64,000 nucleotides of DNA from VRUE01 sp035557635 (GTDB taxonomy: Bacteria; Actinomycetota; Thermoleophilia; Solirubrobacterales; 70-9), in the NCBI GenBank assembly GCA_035557635.1, contig DATMDR010000049.1:14551-78550 (forward strand). The letters run 5' to 3'. The position numbers and the translations under genes were made by a program. Shown one piece after another: positions 1 through 8,330 of this stretch (position 1 is the first letter of the stretch; each line of letters begins with the position of its first letter). The notes beneath the pieces were generated by a model that saw nothing but the letters and a program-made list of their open reading frames with translations, was not told where the DNA came from and searched no databases.

Positions 1-20
1 CGACGCGGCAAGGATCCCAG

Positions 21-41
21 CTTGACCACATAGCGGTCAAG
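21..41. terminator. Short perfect hairpin, possible terminator
   Basis: CTTGACC (21-27) and GGTCAAG (35-41) form a perfect 7-bp stem with a 7-nt loop, followed by TCTTCC. It lies just downstream of the stop of the minus-strand gene at 86-736 and at the window edge. It could end that transcript or one entering from the left. The T-tract is weak, so the terminator role is inferred from position. Confidence 0.35.
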
Positions 42-85
42 TCTTCCTGAGCTGTGTCTTCTATCTGATTTGCAGCAGCTGCCCG

Positions 86-736
86 TCAGGACGCCGTGCG
101 CTCGGCCGAAAGGTCGACCACTACGTGGGTGATCGGCAGGTCGATCTGCTCGCGGGCCTGTTTGACCACCCCGTGCTCGAGCCAGCGTGAGCGCTCCGGC
201 GGATGGGTCGAGATCACGATCTCGTCGGCGGGAAACGTGCGCAAGGCGTCCTCGATCGCGACGTTGGGGTCCGAGTCGCCGATCTCTCCCCTCCCTTTCA
301 GTCCCAGCTCGTCGATCGCGATCAAGGAGAGCTCCATGCGCTGGCGCGCCAGCTCCATCGCTTCGTCGATCGCAGAGGCCCAGTGCGCCGCGCGCGAGCC
401 GGCCAGCGCCGGCGTGATCACGAGGATCTCGCAGTCCCGGCCGTGGCATCGATTGCCGATCTCCTCTAGCAGCTCGCCGCCGCCGACCGTCTCGTTGGCG
501 ACGACCAGCACCCTGTGCTTGCCGTCGCCGCCACGGGTGACCTCGACCGTGCGTGGCAACGATCCCCGCGAGCTGCGGTAGGCGATCCCCGCTCCGAACC
601 CGACCAGCGCCGCCGCCAGGACGACTCCGAAGACCGGCCGGGTCAGCAACGTCAGCACGATCACCGCCACGGCCCCCGCCCCGATGATGACGACCCACCG
701 GAACGCGTCGGCCTCCGACCTCAGCGGATTGTGCAT
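86..736 (-). CDS. Membrane-anchored universal-stress-like protein
   Basis: This 216-residue protein has two hydrophobic segments at about residues 14-52, then a cytoplasmic Rossmann-like domain at about 70-210. The domain opens with a beta strand (HRVLVVANETVGG) and ends with the motif ISTHPPERSRWLEHG, which is typical of actinobacterial USP-like proteins. The soluble USP-like protein at 1473-2351 carries the related motif ISTFAGETSRWLEED. The gene starts with ATG and is the last member of the minus-strand run that contains the cytochrome oxidase genes. A classical ATP-binding GxxGHS signature is not clear, so nucleotide binding is uncertain. A link to respiration is inferred from context only. 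Confidence 0.75.
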   Translation of the reverse strand: MHNPLRSEADAFRWVVIIGAGAVAVIVLTLLTRPVFGVVLAAALVGFGAGIAYRSSRGSLPRTVEVTRGGDGKHRVLVVANETVGGGELLEEIGNRCHGRDCEILVITPALAGSRAAHWASAIDEAMELARQRMELSLIAIDELGLKGRGEIGDSDPNVAIEDALRTFPADEIVISTHPPERSRWLEHGVVKQAREQIDLPITHVVVDLSAERTAS

Positions 737-770
737 ACCCCCAGTGTTACCACTGAGGCGGCGAAATCAA

Positions 771-834
771 GCCTGGCTAGGACGCAGGGAGCGTGGCGTG
801 CTCTGCACGCGAGCGACCGAGGACGACGCCAGGC
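771..834 (+). repeat. 64-bp hairpin repeat, copy 1
   Basis: This intergenic element is bounded by GCCTGGC (771-777) and GCCAGGC (828-834), which are inverted repeats. An inner perfect hairpin GCGTGC-TCT-GCACGC lies in its centre. A second copy of the same length and strand is at 13608-13671 and differs at about three positions. It lies in the gap between ctaE and the membrane stress-like gene. It codes for nothing convincing and resembles a mobile or structured intergenic repeat. Confidence 0.8.
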
Positions 835-849
835 GCAGGTTGCGCCGTC

Positions 850-1473
850 TCAGAGGATGTAAACCGAGACGTAGACGATGATCCACATCACGTCGACGAA
901 GTGCCAGTAGATACCCGGCACCTCGACCCCAAGGTGGTCCTCCGCGGCGGGGCCGAAATGGCCGCGGAAAGCACGGATCGTGGCGAAGCTGAGCAGCGCC
1001 AGGCCGACGAAGACGTGGGCGCCGTGCAGGCCGGTGAGGCCGTAGAAGATCGAGCCGAAGGCGAGATCGCGGGCGGCGAAGCCGATGTGCGCGTACTCGT
1101 TGACTTGGATGAAGAGGAAGGTGGCGCCGAGAAGAAGGGTGAGGACCAGGCCGAGCTTCAGCCCGGTGCGATTCCCCTTGCGCACCGACTCGAGCGCGTA
1201 GTGGATGGTGAAGCTCGAAGAGACGAGGATCGCGGTGTTGATCCCGGCCACCGCGACCGGCAGCTCGTAGGGCTCGGGCGGCCAGCTCGGCGGGTCGACG
1301 ACGACCCGCAGGAAAAAGTAGGCGGCGAAGAAGGCGCCGAACAGCATCACCTCGGAGACGATGAAGAGCAGGATTCCCAGGGTCTGGCGGTCGATCCGCG
1401 AGCTCTGGTGGGCCTCGGGCGGGCCGTGGTGCTCGTCGTGGGAGTGGCCCACGGCGACGGTGGCGCTCTCCAT
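850..1473 (-). CDS. ctaE: Cytochrome c oxidase subunit III
   Basis: Subunit III of the aa3-type oxidase is an integral membrane protein supporting the catalytic core. The 207-residue product shows the usual start of the conserved region (LGILLFIVSEVMLFGAFFAA), several further membrane spans and the family C-terminus (GIYWHFVDVMWIIVYVSVY). A His-rich stretch lies near the N-terminus. The ATG overlaps the stop of the upstream stress-like gene as ATGA, so the two are probably translationally coupled. The chosen start gives a normal subunit III length; the frame stays open further upstream, but that part is the shadow of the neighbouring gene. Confidence 0.95.
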   Translation of the reverse strand: MESATVAVGHSHDEHHGPPEAHQSSRIDRQTLGILLFIVSEVMLFGAFFAAYFFLRVVVDPPSWPPEPYELPVAVAGINTAILVSSSFTIHYALESVRKGNRTGLKLGLVLTLLLGATFLFIQVNEYAHIGFAARDLAFGSIFYGLTGLHGAHVFVGLALLSFATIRAFRGHFGPAAEDHLGVEVPGIYWHFVDVMWIIVYVSVYIL

Positions 1474-2351
1474 CAGCTGGTTTCCTCTCCCTCGGCAACT
1501 GCGGCGGCGACGGCGGCCGCCGGCCTTCCGACCTCGAGATGCTCGACGGTCTTGTCGGTGATCTCGCGAACCCGGCCGACCAGGTCCTCCTCGAGCCAGC
1601 GTGAGGTCTCGCCGGCGAAGGTCGAGATCAGCACCTCGTCGATTCGGTAGTGCTCGATCGCGTTCTTCACGGCATGGAACGGATCGGGGCTCATCGGCTG
1701 GCCGGTGGCGTCGACGTCGGCTCGGTAGAGCTCGGCGAGGGTGGAGGCGAGGTCGCGGACGATCTGCGCTTCCGAGACGTCCTCGGAGCGGGGACAGACG
1801 ATCGTGAAACGGTGCGGATGGCCCGCGGCGCGTTCCTTCAACCGGGTGACCAGATCCGGGGCCGCAACCGTCTGGGTGGCGACGACGAGAGTGTGGTTGA
1901 CCTCCCAGCTGACCGCGTCGTCTTCGATACGCACCGGGATGTGGGTGACGGCGACGTCCGGCTCGAAGCGAGCCCGTGCCCACTCCACTAGGTCCTTGCG
2001 GGTCAGCCCGAAGCGGGTGTCGTAGAGGCAGGAGAGAAGAACCTCGCCCGGATCGTGGGCGCGCACGGCGTCGTCCAGGGCGAGCGCCGGATCGGGATCC
2101 ATCACCTCGCCGATCGAGTCGATTCCGTACTCGGAGAGGATCGACATCGTCACCTCGACCCGCGCCCGAGCGGCATCGCGCAGGTCACCGGGGTCGACAA
2201 CCTGACCGACGGCCGGCCGGTTCTGCGGCGCCGCGACGGCGACGAAGGGGACCTGATCGGCCCGCTCGCGGACCGCCTGTAGAAGCTTGCGACCGCCTGC
2301 GACCTCGTTGAGGAAGACGAGCAGGGGCCGGGCGTCGGATGGGGCGCTCAT
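1473..2351 (-). CDS. Universal-stress-like protein inside the cytochrome oxidase operon
   Basis: This soluble 292-residue protein appears to have two USP/Rossmann-like halves, each starting with a hydrophobic strand (LLVFLNEVAGG near residue 9; HTLVVATQTV near 165). It ends with DEVLISTFAGETSRWLEED, close to the motif in the membrane-anchored protein at 86-736. It is wedged between ctaD and ctaE, overlapping both by 4 nt (ATGA at each end), so it should be made together with the oxidase subunits. No catalytic function is evident. A regulatory or assembly role for the oxidase is an inference from gene order. Confidence 0.75.
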   Translation of the reverse strand: MSAPSDARPLLVFLNEVAGGRKLLQAVRERADQVPFVAVAAPQNRPAVGQVVDPGDLRDAARARVEVTMSILSEYGIDSIGEVMDPDPALALDDAVRAHDPGEVLLSCLYDTRFGLTRKDLVEWARARFEPDVAVTHIPVRIEDDAVSWEVNHTLVVATQTVAAPDLVTRLKERAAGHPHRFTIVCPRSEDVSEAQIVRDLASTLAELYRADVDATGQPMSPDPFHAVKNAIEHYRIDEVLISTFAGETSRWLEEDLVGRVREITDKTVEHLEVGRPAAAVAAAVAEGEETS

Positions 2352-4255
2352 GTCGAGGTACCCACCGTGGTCGGCTCCGGTTTGGCGACCTCTGCGCCTT
2401 CGCCGGCCATGATCGCGTGGCGGGCGCCTGGCACGCCGAACTCGTAGGGACCGCCGACCACGCGCGGGATCTCGTCGAAGTTGAAGATCGGCGGCGGCGA
2501 GGAGACCTGCCACTCGATCGTCTTCGCGCGCCAGGGGTTGGCCTCGGCCCGGGGACCGTACTTCCAGCTGACGATCATGTTGTAGAGGAAGACGAGCTGC
2601 ACGGCACCGAGCAGGAAGGCGCCGAAGCTGATCAGCAGGTTCCACTCGCCGAACTGGGTGGCGTAGTCGGCGACGCGCCGCGGCATCCCGTCCATACCCA
2701 CCCAGTGCATCGGGATGAAGGTGAGCCAGGTGCCGATGACGGTGCCCCAGAAGTGGACCCGGCCGAGCCGCTCGTCGTACATCCGCCCGGTCATCTTCGG
2801 GAACCAGTGGTAGACGCCGGCGAAGATCGTGAAGACCGAGCCGCCGAAGAGCACGAAGTGGATGTGGGCGACGATGAAATAGGTGTCCGAGACGTGGATG
2901 TCGATCGGCACCATGCCCAGCATCACGCCGCTGATCCCGCCGATCGTGAAGGTGACGATGAAGGCGAGCGCGAACAGCATCGAGGTCGAGTACGTATGGA
3001 TCTTGCCGAAGTAGAGGGTGCCCAGCCAGGAGAAGATCTTGATCCCGGTCGGCACCGCGATCAGCAGGGTGGTGATCATCATCGGCACCCGCAGCCAGCT
3101 AAACATGCCGGCGACGAACATGTGGTGCGCCCAGACCGAGTAGCTGAGGACGACGATCCCGATCAGCGCCAGAGCCATCAACCGGTAGCCGAAGATCGGC
3201 TTGCGGGCGTGGGTCGAGATGACCTCGCTGATGATCCCGAAGCCGGGCAGCATCATGATGTAGACGGCTGGGTGCGAGTAGAACCAGAAGATGTGCTGGT
3301 AGCTGACCACGTCGCCCCCGGCCGCAAACTCGAAGAAGTTGGTGTGAAGGACGCGGTCGAAGAGGACCATGAACTGGGCGCCGGCGATGAACGGAGTCGC
3401 GGCGACGACCAGCAGCGAGGTGGAAAGATTGGCCCAGACCAGCAGCGGCATCCGCCAGAAGGTCATTCCGGGCGCACGCATGGTGATGATCGTGACCAGG
3501 AAATTAAGGGCGGTCGCGATCGAGGAGGCGCCGGCGAACTGCACGCCTATGTTGAAGAACGATTGCCCGATCGGCGCCCCCGTGGAGAGCGGCACGTAGC
3601 CGGTCCAGCCGGTGTCGAAGGCGCCGCCCGGAGCGAGGTAGCTGCCGATGAAGAGCAGGCCGGCCAGCGGCAGCATCCAGAAGCTGAGTGCGTTGAGCCG
3701 CGGGAAGGCCATGTCCGGCGCGCCGATCATCAGCGGCAGGACGTAGTTGGCGAGCCCGGCGAAGACCGGGATCACGAAGACGAAGATCATCAGCACCGCG
3801 TGCGTCGAGAAGAGCCCGTTGTAGGTGCTCGGGTCGACGATCTGCGAGCCGGGCTGGGCCAGCTCGGCCCGGATCAGCATCGCCAGCAGGCCGCCGATGA
3901 AGAAGAAGAAGAAGGTGGTGACGACGTACTGGATGCCGATCACCTTGTGATCGGTGTTGAAGCGGAAGTAGTCGCGCCAGCTGGTCGCCCCGTGCTGGGA
4001 GTGGTCCTCGGGGACGGTCGGCATCCCCGCCGCCCAGCGCAGCCAGTAGTCGAAGCAGCCGAAGCCGAGAAGGAAGCCGAGCGGGCCGGTGATCAGCGGC
4101 ACCACCACGTGCGGGTAGCCGGTCTGCTCGGTCTGGAAGACGTCGAGGCCGGAGATCGCGCGCAGCACGACGACAAGGCCGAAGCCGAACGCAGCGCCCA
4201 GCAACGTGCCGAGCGCGCCCCTAATCCACCCTGGCTGCTTGATCGCGGTCACCAT
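2348..4255 (-). CDS. ctaD: Cytochrome c oxidase subunit I (A2 type)
   Basis: This catalytic heme-copper subunit reduces O2 and pumps protons in the cell membrane. The 635 residues include an N-terminal extension with two extra hydrophobic segments before the 12-helix core. Visible ligands are His152 (heme a, FSTHAVLM), His328 (CuB, in WFYSHPAVY), His377/His378 (CuB, WAHHMF) and His464/His466 (heme a3/heme a, VAHIHF). Asp181 in GAPDMAFPR is the D-channel entry residue. The usual GHPEVY glutamate is replaced by the YSHPAVY form known from A2-type oxidases. It lies downstream of ctaC with a 32-bp gap and overlaps the following stress-like gene. Confidence 0.97.
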   Translation of the reverse strand: MVTAIKQPGWIRGALGTLLGAAFGFGLVVVLRAISGLDVFQTEQTGYPHVVVPLITGPLGFLLGFGCFDYWLRWAAGMPTVPEDHSQHGATSWRDYFRFNTDHKVIGIQYVVTTFFFFFIGGLLAMLIRAELAQPGSQIVDPSTYNGLFSTHAVLMIFVFVIPVFAGLANYVLPLMIGAPDMAFPRLNALSFWMLPLAGLLFIGSYLAPGGAFDTGWTGYVPLSTGAPIGQSFFNIGVQFAGASSIATALNFLVTIITMRAPGMTFWRMPLLVWANLSTSLLVVAATPFIAGAQFMVLFDRVLHTNFFEFAAGGDVVSYQHIFWFYSHPAVYIMMLPGFGIISEVISTHARKPIFGYRLMALALIGIVVLSYSVWAHHMFVAGMFSWLRVPMMITTLLIAVPTGIKIFSWLGTLYFGKIHTYSTSMLFALAFIVTFTIGGISGVMLGMVPIDIHVSDTYFIVAHIHFVLFGGSVFTIFAGVYHWFPKMTGRMYDERLGRVHFWGTVIGTWLTFIPMHWVGMDGMPRRVADYATQFGEWNLLISFGAFLLGAVQLVFLYNMIVSWKYGPRAEANPWRAKTIEWQVSSPPPIFNFDEIPRVVGGPYEFGVPGARHAIMAGEGAEVAKPEPTTVGTST

Positions 4256-4287
4256 CTACTCGGTTCCTCCATTATGCCGAGGCCGCA

Positions 4288-5079
4288 CTACGCGCCTCCG
4301 GCGCCAACCGGGATCGGGTCGGCCTCGGTGTCCTGGCCGATCGACTCTTTGAACGGCGCCGGCACTTTCTGCTCCAGCTCGCCGACCCATTTGCGGAACT
4401 CGGCCGCCGGCTCGACGACCACGGTGGCGCGCATCGTGGAGTGGCCGAAGCCGCAGAGCTCGGTGCAGACCAGCTGGTAGGTCCCGGGCTTGTCGGGCGT
4501 GACGATCGCCGTCGTCGTGATCCCGGGGACAGCGTCCTTCTTGATCCGCCACTCCTGCACCCAGAAGGAGTGGATCACGTCCTGGGCGTGCAACTTGAAG
4601 TGGACCTGGCGGTCGAGCGGCACGTGCAGCTCTCCCTCGGACCAGACTTCGTCCTTGCCGGGATAGCCGAAGCTCCAGGCGAACTGCTGGGCGAAGACCT
4701 GGACCGTGAGCGGGTTCTCGGCCGGCTCCTCGATGTCCTCCAGGACCGCCCAGCTGTAGCCGGCGCCGAAGAGGACGATGATCGTCGGGATCACGGTCCA
4801 GGCGATCTCGAGCCGGGTATTGCCGTGGATCGGCTCGCCGTCGGACTCGTCGCCCGGCTTGGCTTTGAACTTCCACAGCGCGTAGAAGAGCATCACCATC
4901 ACCAGCGAGAAGACGAAGGCCGAGAGGACGATCATCACGTCCAGCAGCGTGTCGATCGGGGCCGCGGCGGTGGAGGCGCCCTGGCCGTTCCAGTTGATCG
5001 GCACCATCACGACGGAAATGACCACGGTCAGCGCAATCGTGGCGGCGAGCATCTTCGCTATCGGGAGGCGTCCGATCAT
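4288..5079 (-). CDS. ctaC: Cytochrome c oxidase subunit II
   Basis: Subunit II accepts electrons from cytochrome c through the binuclear CuA centre. The 263-residue protein has two N-terminal membrane helices (about 9-28 and 44-70) and an exported cupredoxin domain. The CuA ligands are complete: His170, Cys205, Glu207, Cys209, His213 and Met216 (CTELCGFGHSTM). There is no C-terminal heme c CXXCH motif, so this is not a caa3 fusion. It is the first gene of the ctaC-ctaD-usp-ctaE run. No cysteine lipobox is obvious. Confidence 0.96.
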   Translation of the reverse strand: MIGRLPIAKMLAATIALTVVISVVMVPINWNGQGASTAAAPIDTLLDVMIVLSAFVFSLVMVMLFYALWKFKAKPGDESDGEPIHGNTRLEIAWTVIPTIIVLFGAGYSWAVLEDIEEPAENPLTVQVFAQQFAWSFGYPGKDEVWSEGELHVPLDRQVHFKLHAQDVIHSFWVQEWRIKKDAVPGITTTAIVTPDKPGTYQLVCTELCGFGHSTMRATVVVEPAAEFRKWVGELEQKVPAPFKESIGQDTEADPIPVGAGGA

Positions 5080-5094
5080 CGGCGGGCGCGCATT

Positions 5095-6441
5095 CTATGC
5101 AAGCGGCAGACGGTCAAGCTCGCCTCGCGAGGCGGCGATCACGCCGCGCGCAACGCCCTCCCAGCTCCAGAGCCGCCGAGCTGTCTCCGCAAGCTGCCGG
5201 CGAGCTCCCTCTCGCTCAGCCTCGGACAAGCGGAGCCACCCGTTCAGACGCGCGGCAATCGCCTCCACCGCCCCGATCTCAACCGGGAACGAGGTCAGCG
5301 AACCAACCTCGGACGGCAGCGCTGCCGCCAGCTGCCGCGAGACCTCGAGCATCCCCGAGTGCCCCGCCGACACCGGCAGCACTCCGCAGGCCGCCGCCTC
5401 TGCGGCGACCATTCCGAACGCCTCCGGAAACGTACTCGGCATCACCAGCGCCTCGGCGCCGGGCAACAGCTCCGCCACCTCGTCGTGCTCCAGGCGGCCA
5501 ATGAGCTCGACGGATCCGGCCATCCCTCGCGCCACCCCCAGATAGCCGGGCGGCGGATCGCCCAGGAACGCGGAGAGGATCGGCAGCGGCTCCCCCTCCC
5601 CGCCCTCGAGCCCTCGCCCAAGTCTGGCGACCTCGCGCGCATCGTCGAGGTCGCCGCGATCGAGCGCCGCCAGCAATCTCCGCAACCCGTCCTCGTACTC
5701 GCCAAACCCCGCAATCTGCAACCGCGCCTCCGGGTGCTCGGCAAGCACCAGCGGCCACGCCGCCAGCAGCAAATCGACCCCCTTGGACACGATCAGCTTT
5801 CCCACGAAAACGATCCGAGCCAGGGGAACCCCCTCCCGGTCCCCCGGCCTGAACTTCTCTGGGTCAAGCCCGGGCGGTCCTAGTCTCGTCTTCTCCTCTA
5901 GGCCGGGGACACCCGGCAACGCTGCCCATAGGGACTCGGCTGTGTGACGGGAACCGACGAGGACGCCGGAAGCGGCGTTCATGCCCTCTTCTGCGTAGGA
6001 CAGGAAACGGGGATGGGGCTTGACCGTGTACTCGAGGGCGGAGCCGTGAACCTTGGCAGCGAAGCGGTCGATACCCGCGCGAGCGAGGATCGCTGGCCCC
6101 ATGACGAGATGACCCCCGAGAGCGGCATCGAAGCCGCCAGTGCAGGCCGCCACCTCTCGAACAGCGGCCACATTGGCGTCGAGGTAGCGACCCAGCTCCT
6201 CGTCGGTGAGTTCAGGGTAGGCCTTGACCTCGAAGCCCTCGTACGGATCCTTGACATAGACGGGAAGCAACCCATGGATATCTGGGTTGTGAATCTCGAC
6301 GCCCTCGATCCGGACCTGCCGGTCCTGGCAGAAGAGATGGACCTCATGTCCAAGCTGGACCAAGGCCCGAGCGAGATTCGCCGTGTAGATGTTGCTGCCG
6401 GTGCCGCGCAGCATGTAGCCGTGGAAGAGGAGGACGCGCAT
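5095..6441 (-). CDS. Glycosyltransferase, GT4-type
   Basis: This 448-residue GT-B-fold enzyme begins MRVLLFHGYMLRGTGSNIYT, the donor/acceptor-binding glycine loop of the N-terminal Rossmann domain. The C-terminal domain opens with RIVFVGKLIVSKGVDLLL and contains the nucleotide-sugar region ending EALVMPSTFPEAFGMVAAEA, including the EX7E-type glutamates. ATG at 6441 is chosen because upstream in-frame residues are low-complexity Arg/Pro and unlike the family. It ends 15 bp before ctaC and may be cotranscribed with the oxidase genes. The substrate cannot be told from sequence. Confidence 0.88.
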   Translation of the reverse strand: MRVLLFHGYMLRGTGSNIYTANLARALVQLGHEVHLFCQDRQVRIEGVEIHNPDIHGLLPVYVKDPYEGFEVKAYPELTDEELGRYLDANVAAVREVAACTGGFDAALGGHLVMGPAILARAGIDRFAAKVHGSALEYTVKPHPRFLSYAEEGMNAASGVLVGSRHTAESLWAALPGVPGLEEKTRLGPPGLDPEKFRPGDREGVPLARIVFVGKLIVSKGVDLLLAAWPLVLAEHPEARLQIAGFGEYEDGLRRLLAALDRGDLDDAREVARLGRGLEGGEGEPLPILSAFLGDPPPGYLGVARGMAGSVELIGRLEHDEVAELLPGAEALVMPSTFPEAFGMVAAEAAACGVLPVSAGHSGMLEVSRQLAAALPSEVGSLTSFPVEIGAVEAIAARLNGWLRLSEAEREGARRQLAETARRLWSWEGVARGVIAASRGELDRLPLA

Positions 6442-6473
6442 CGCTGCCGCGCAAGCTATTAGTCTTCGCCGTC

Positions 6474-6737
6474 GTGAACTCGAAGCAGCTCTACCGGATG
6501 CGCGCCAAGGCCTCGGGCCGCGAGGCGCTCGCCTACGCCGAGCCCGGCGAGGTCTACCTCGATCGCGAGACCGGCGAGGAGATGGAGCCGGTGGCGTTGG
6601 CACTGCCGCTCGCCCCCTCCGCCTCCGCCCTGCCGCGCACCCCGGACAACCTGCGCGCCTGCCGCCGCTGCGACCAGCTGATCGGCCTCGACATCAGCGA
6701 CTGCCCGTACTGCGGTTTGCGTCAAGAGCCTCTTTAG
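6474..6737 (+). CDS. Small zinc-ribbon protein
   Basis: This 87-residue protein starts with GTG. The C-terminal region has two CxxC knuckles (CRRCDQL and CPYCGLR), a probable single Zn ribbon. The preceding part is acidic and then Pro/Ala-rich. It is divergent from the glycosyltransferase at 6441, and its stop overlaps the convergent stop of the small membrane gene at 6734-6931. Function unknown; small zinc ribbons of this type often mediate protein or nucleic acid binding. Confidence 0.7.
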   Translation: MNSKQLYRMRAKASGREALAYAEPGEVYLDRETGEEMEPVALALPLAPSASALPRTPDNLRACRRCDQLIGLDISDCPYCGLRQEPL

Positions 6738-6931
6738 GACTGCCGAGCCACGTCGTTCTTCTCGCTCCGACGGCTGACCCACTCGCCACGGAGGAGAAGC
6801 ACCGCGATAGCAGCGACGATCAAGTGACTGATCACCGTTTCAGCTTCGACAATGCTGATCAGTAGCAGGCCGCCAATCCCAAGGAGCACCGCTTGCCAAA
6901 ATGCCGGGAGTCGGACAAAACATTTCATCAT
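6734..6931 (-). CDS. Small membrane protein
   Basis: The predicted product has 65 residues with two hydrophobic segments (about 10-28 and 34-48) and a charged C-terminal tail. The ATG overlaps the stop codon of the upstream small membrane gene (6928-7179) as ATGA, which supports both being real and coupled. The gene is visibly lower in G+C than its neighbours. No family is recognised. Confidence 0.5.
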   Translation of the reverse strand: MMKCFVRLPAFWQAVLLGIGGLLLISIVEAETVISHLIVAAIAVLLLRGEWVSRRSEKNDVARQS

Positions 6932-7179
6932 CCCGAGACTACCTGATCGAGAAGCGACAGCAGGTAAAAGAGCGTGCCGACTCCGAAGCCGCCAAGCCCT
7001 CCGTAGCGAACAGCCCCGTCCCGTTGGGCCTTGGAAGCGCTTGCATACAAGACATTCGCGACCACGCCTCCAACGCCAGCCATGACAATGGGTAGCTCGA
7101 GGCCGATCGACTCCGGCCACGGATTTTCCACACGGGGCAGGAGCGATATGACGACCAGCAATAGGTCACCCGCGAGCAT
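6928..7179 (-). CDS. Small membrane protein
   Basis: About 83 residues with three hydrophobic stretches (residues 2-15, 29-46 and 64-78). Translation from ATG at 7179 follows a GGAG four bases upstream; an in-frame TTG further upstream would add about 20 residues, so the start is uncertain. The stop overlaps the next gene's ATG. Low G+C and no recognised family suggest an accessory gene pair. A two-component membrane module is only an inference. Confidence 0.45.
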   Translation of the reverse strand: MLAGDLLLVVISLLPRVENPWPESIGLELPIVMAGVGGVVANVLYASASKAQRDGAVRYGGLGGFGVGTLFYLLSLLDQVVSG

Positions 7180-7281
7180 GCGCTCCACGCTGACGAGTAG
7201 CGACGCACGCGTGGCGCTACGAATGTGAATTTTCGCCAACGTCCTTGCCCAGGAGCTTCCGCACTTCGGGACCGTGGCGTT

Positions 7282-7402
7282 GGGAGGGTGTCGGGTACCC
7301 CGCCGCACGTTTTGCGCGGGAGGAGGACAGTGCATCGAGGCATCAGCCCGCGCACTCTCCAACAACGAGTTGCGAGTGCGGAGGGGTACCCGACGCCCTC
7401 CC
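7282..7402. repeat. 121-bp inverted repeat with nested stem
   Basis: Two 27-nt arms, 7282-7308 and 7376-7402, are complementary at about 25 positions, one mismatch being a G-T pair. The core GTCGGGTACCCC pairs with GGGGTACCCGAC. Inside, TGCGCGGG (7313-7320) pairs perfectly with CCCGCGCA (7347-7354). The element fills the gap between a small membrane gene and a secreted-protein gene, both on the minus strand. It could be a MITE-like remnant, a strong transcript-end structure or a structured RNA; no coding potential is convincing. Confidence 0.7.
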
Positions 7403-7419
7403 TCCTACATGGCTTCGAA

Positions 7420-8187
7420 CTACGGTTGCTTGACCAGCGTCGCCGTGTAGAGCAACCGCGCGTTGGAGTAGTAGCAGCCGTAGGTCTTGGTCTTGCCGAC
7501 TCCCTGCTGCGGGCGGCCTTCCTGGATATCGGCCTTGGACGAGCATTGTTTCGGCAGGCGGCTGCCGCGCCAGGTGTCTTCGTCGGAGACGTTGAAGGCG
7601 AACATCGGCGCCCAGGTCGGGATCGTCAGGGCGACCACCTGGCCGCGCAGCACGGAGAGGGGATGCTCGAGGACGAAGATCGGGGTGCTGCCGAAGTAGG
7701 GGTTGAGCAGCTCCAGCGGGCTCTGCCGGACCAGGGTGTATTTGGGCGGCTTGGAGTCCTCCACCGGCCGCAGGACGCCGATCCGCGCCTGCGAGGGCTG
7801 ACCGAGGAATTCGTTGAAGAACCCGACCTCGTTGGTCGTCGTTTTGCCGCTCACCTGCGAGGGCTTCGCCAGCGTTATCGACCAGGCGACGATCTTCCCG
7901 TCAAAGGGCGCCTCGTAGGGCCGAGCCTCTCCGCCGGCGATCGCCTGGAAGCCGGTGACGTGCCCCTCGACCCGACAGGGCAGGATCTCGACGTTGTTGA
8001 CGACTTTGCCGGGGCACGACGGCGGTGGGGTTTCGGCGGTCTGCCCGAGCACGATCACCCGTGCGGGAGCCGAGCCGGCCGCACCCGGCCAGACGGCAGC
8101 GACCAGCGCCGCGAGGGCGCAGGTCAGCGCTAGCGCGCACAGCGCGCGCGTCCTGTCGAGTCGGTTTTCGCCTGCCTGGAGGGACAT
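7420..8187 (-). CDS. Secreted protein of unknown function
   Basis: The 255-residue product has a basic N-terminus and a hydrophobic signal segment (about residues 13-33, ending GAAGSAPA), then a soluble domain with cysteines spaced as if for exported disulfides (SCPGK, LPCRVEG, KQCSS, YGCYYS). ATG at 8187 follows a GGTGAG ribosome site; longer in-frame starts would put the signal peptide internally. It stands alone on the minus strand opposite the amidase/ABC run. It resembles many uncharacterised exported proteins of soil actinobacteria; no function is assigned. Confidence 0.72.
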   Translation of the reverse strand: MSLQAGENRLDRTRALCALALTCALAALVAAVWPGAAGSAPARVIVLGQTAETPPPSCPGKVVNNVEILPCRVEGHVTGFQAIAGGEARPYEAPFDGKIVAWSITLAKPSQVSGKTTTNEVGFFNEFLGQPSQARIGVLRPVEDSKPPKYTLVRQSPLELLNPYFGSTPIFVLEHPLSVLRGQVVALTIPTWAPMFAFNVSDEDTWRGSRLPKQCSSKADIQEGRPQQGVGKTKTYGCYYSNARLLYTATLVKQP

Positions 8188-8330
8188 CTCACCTGCAACC
8201 CGGCGGTTTCGCCAGGGTTGCGGCCTCGATTCTGCCGCCAGCGCACAGGGAACGCGGTCTCCCGGCCCGTCCTGCACGATCGCAGCCACACGGACCAGCG
8301 ACACCGTCTCTGTAGGGTTGCCAGCCGGAT

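Noticed and set aside
2339..4480. Long open frame of 713 codons on the plus strand
   Set aside because: It is antisense to ctaD and ctaC, rich in Asp/Glu/His/Arg from codon shadowing, with no family features.
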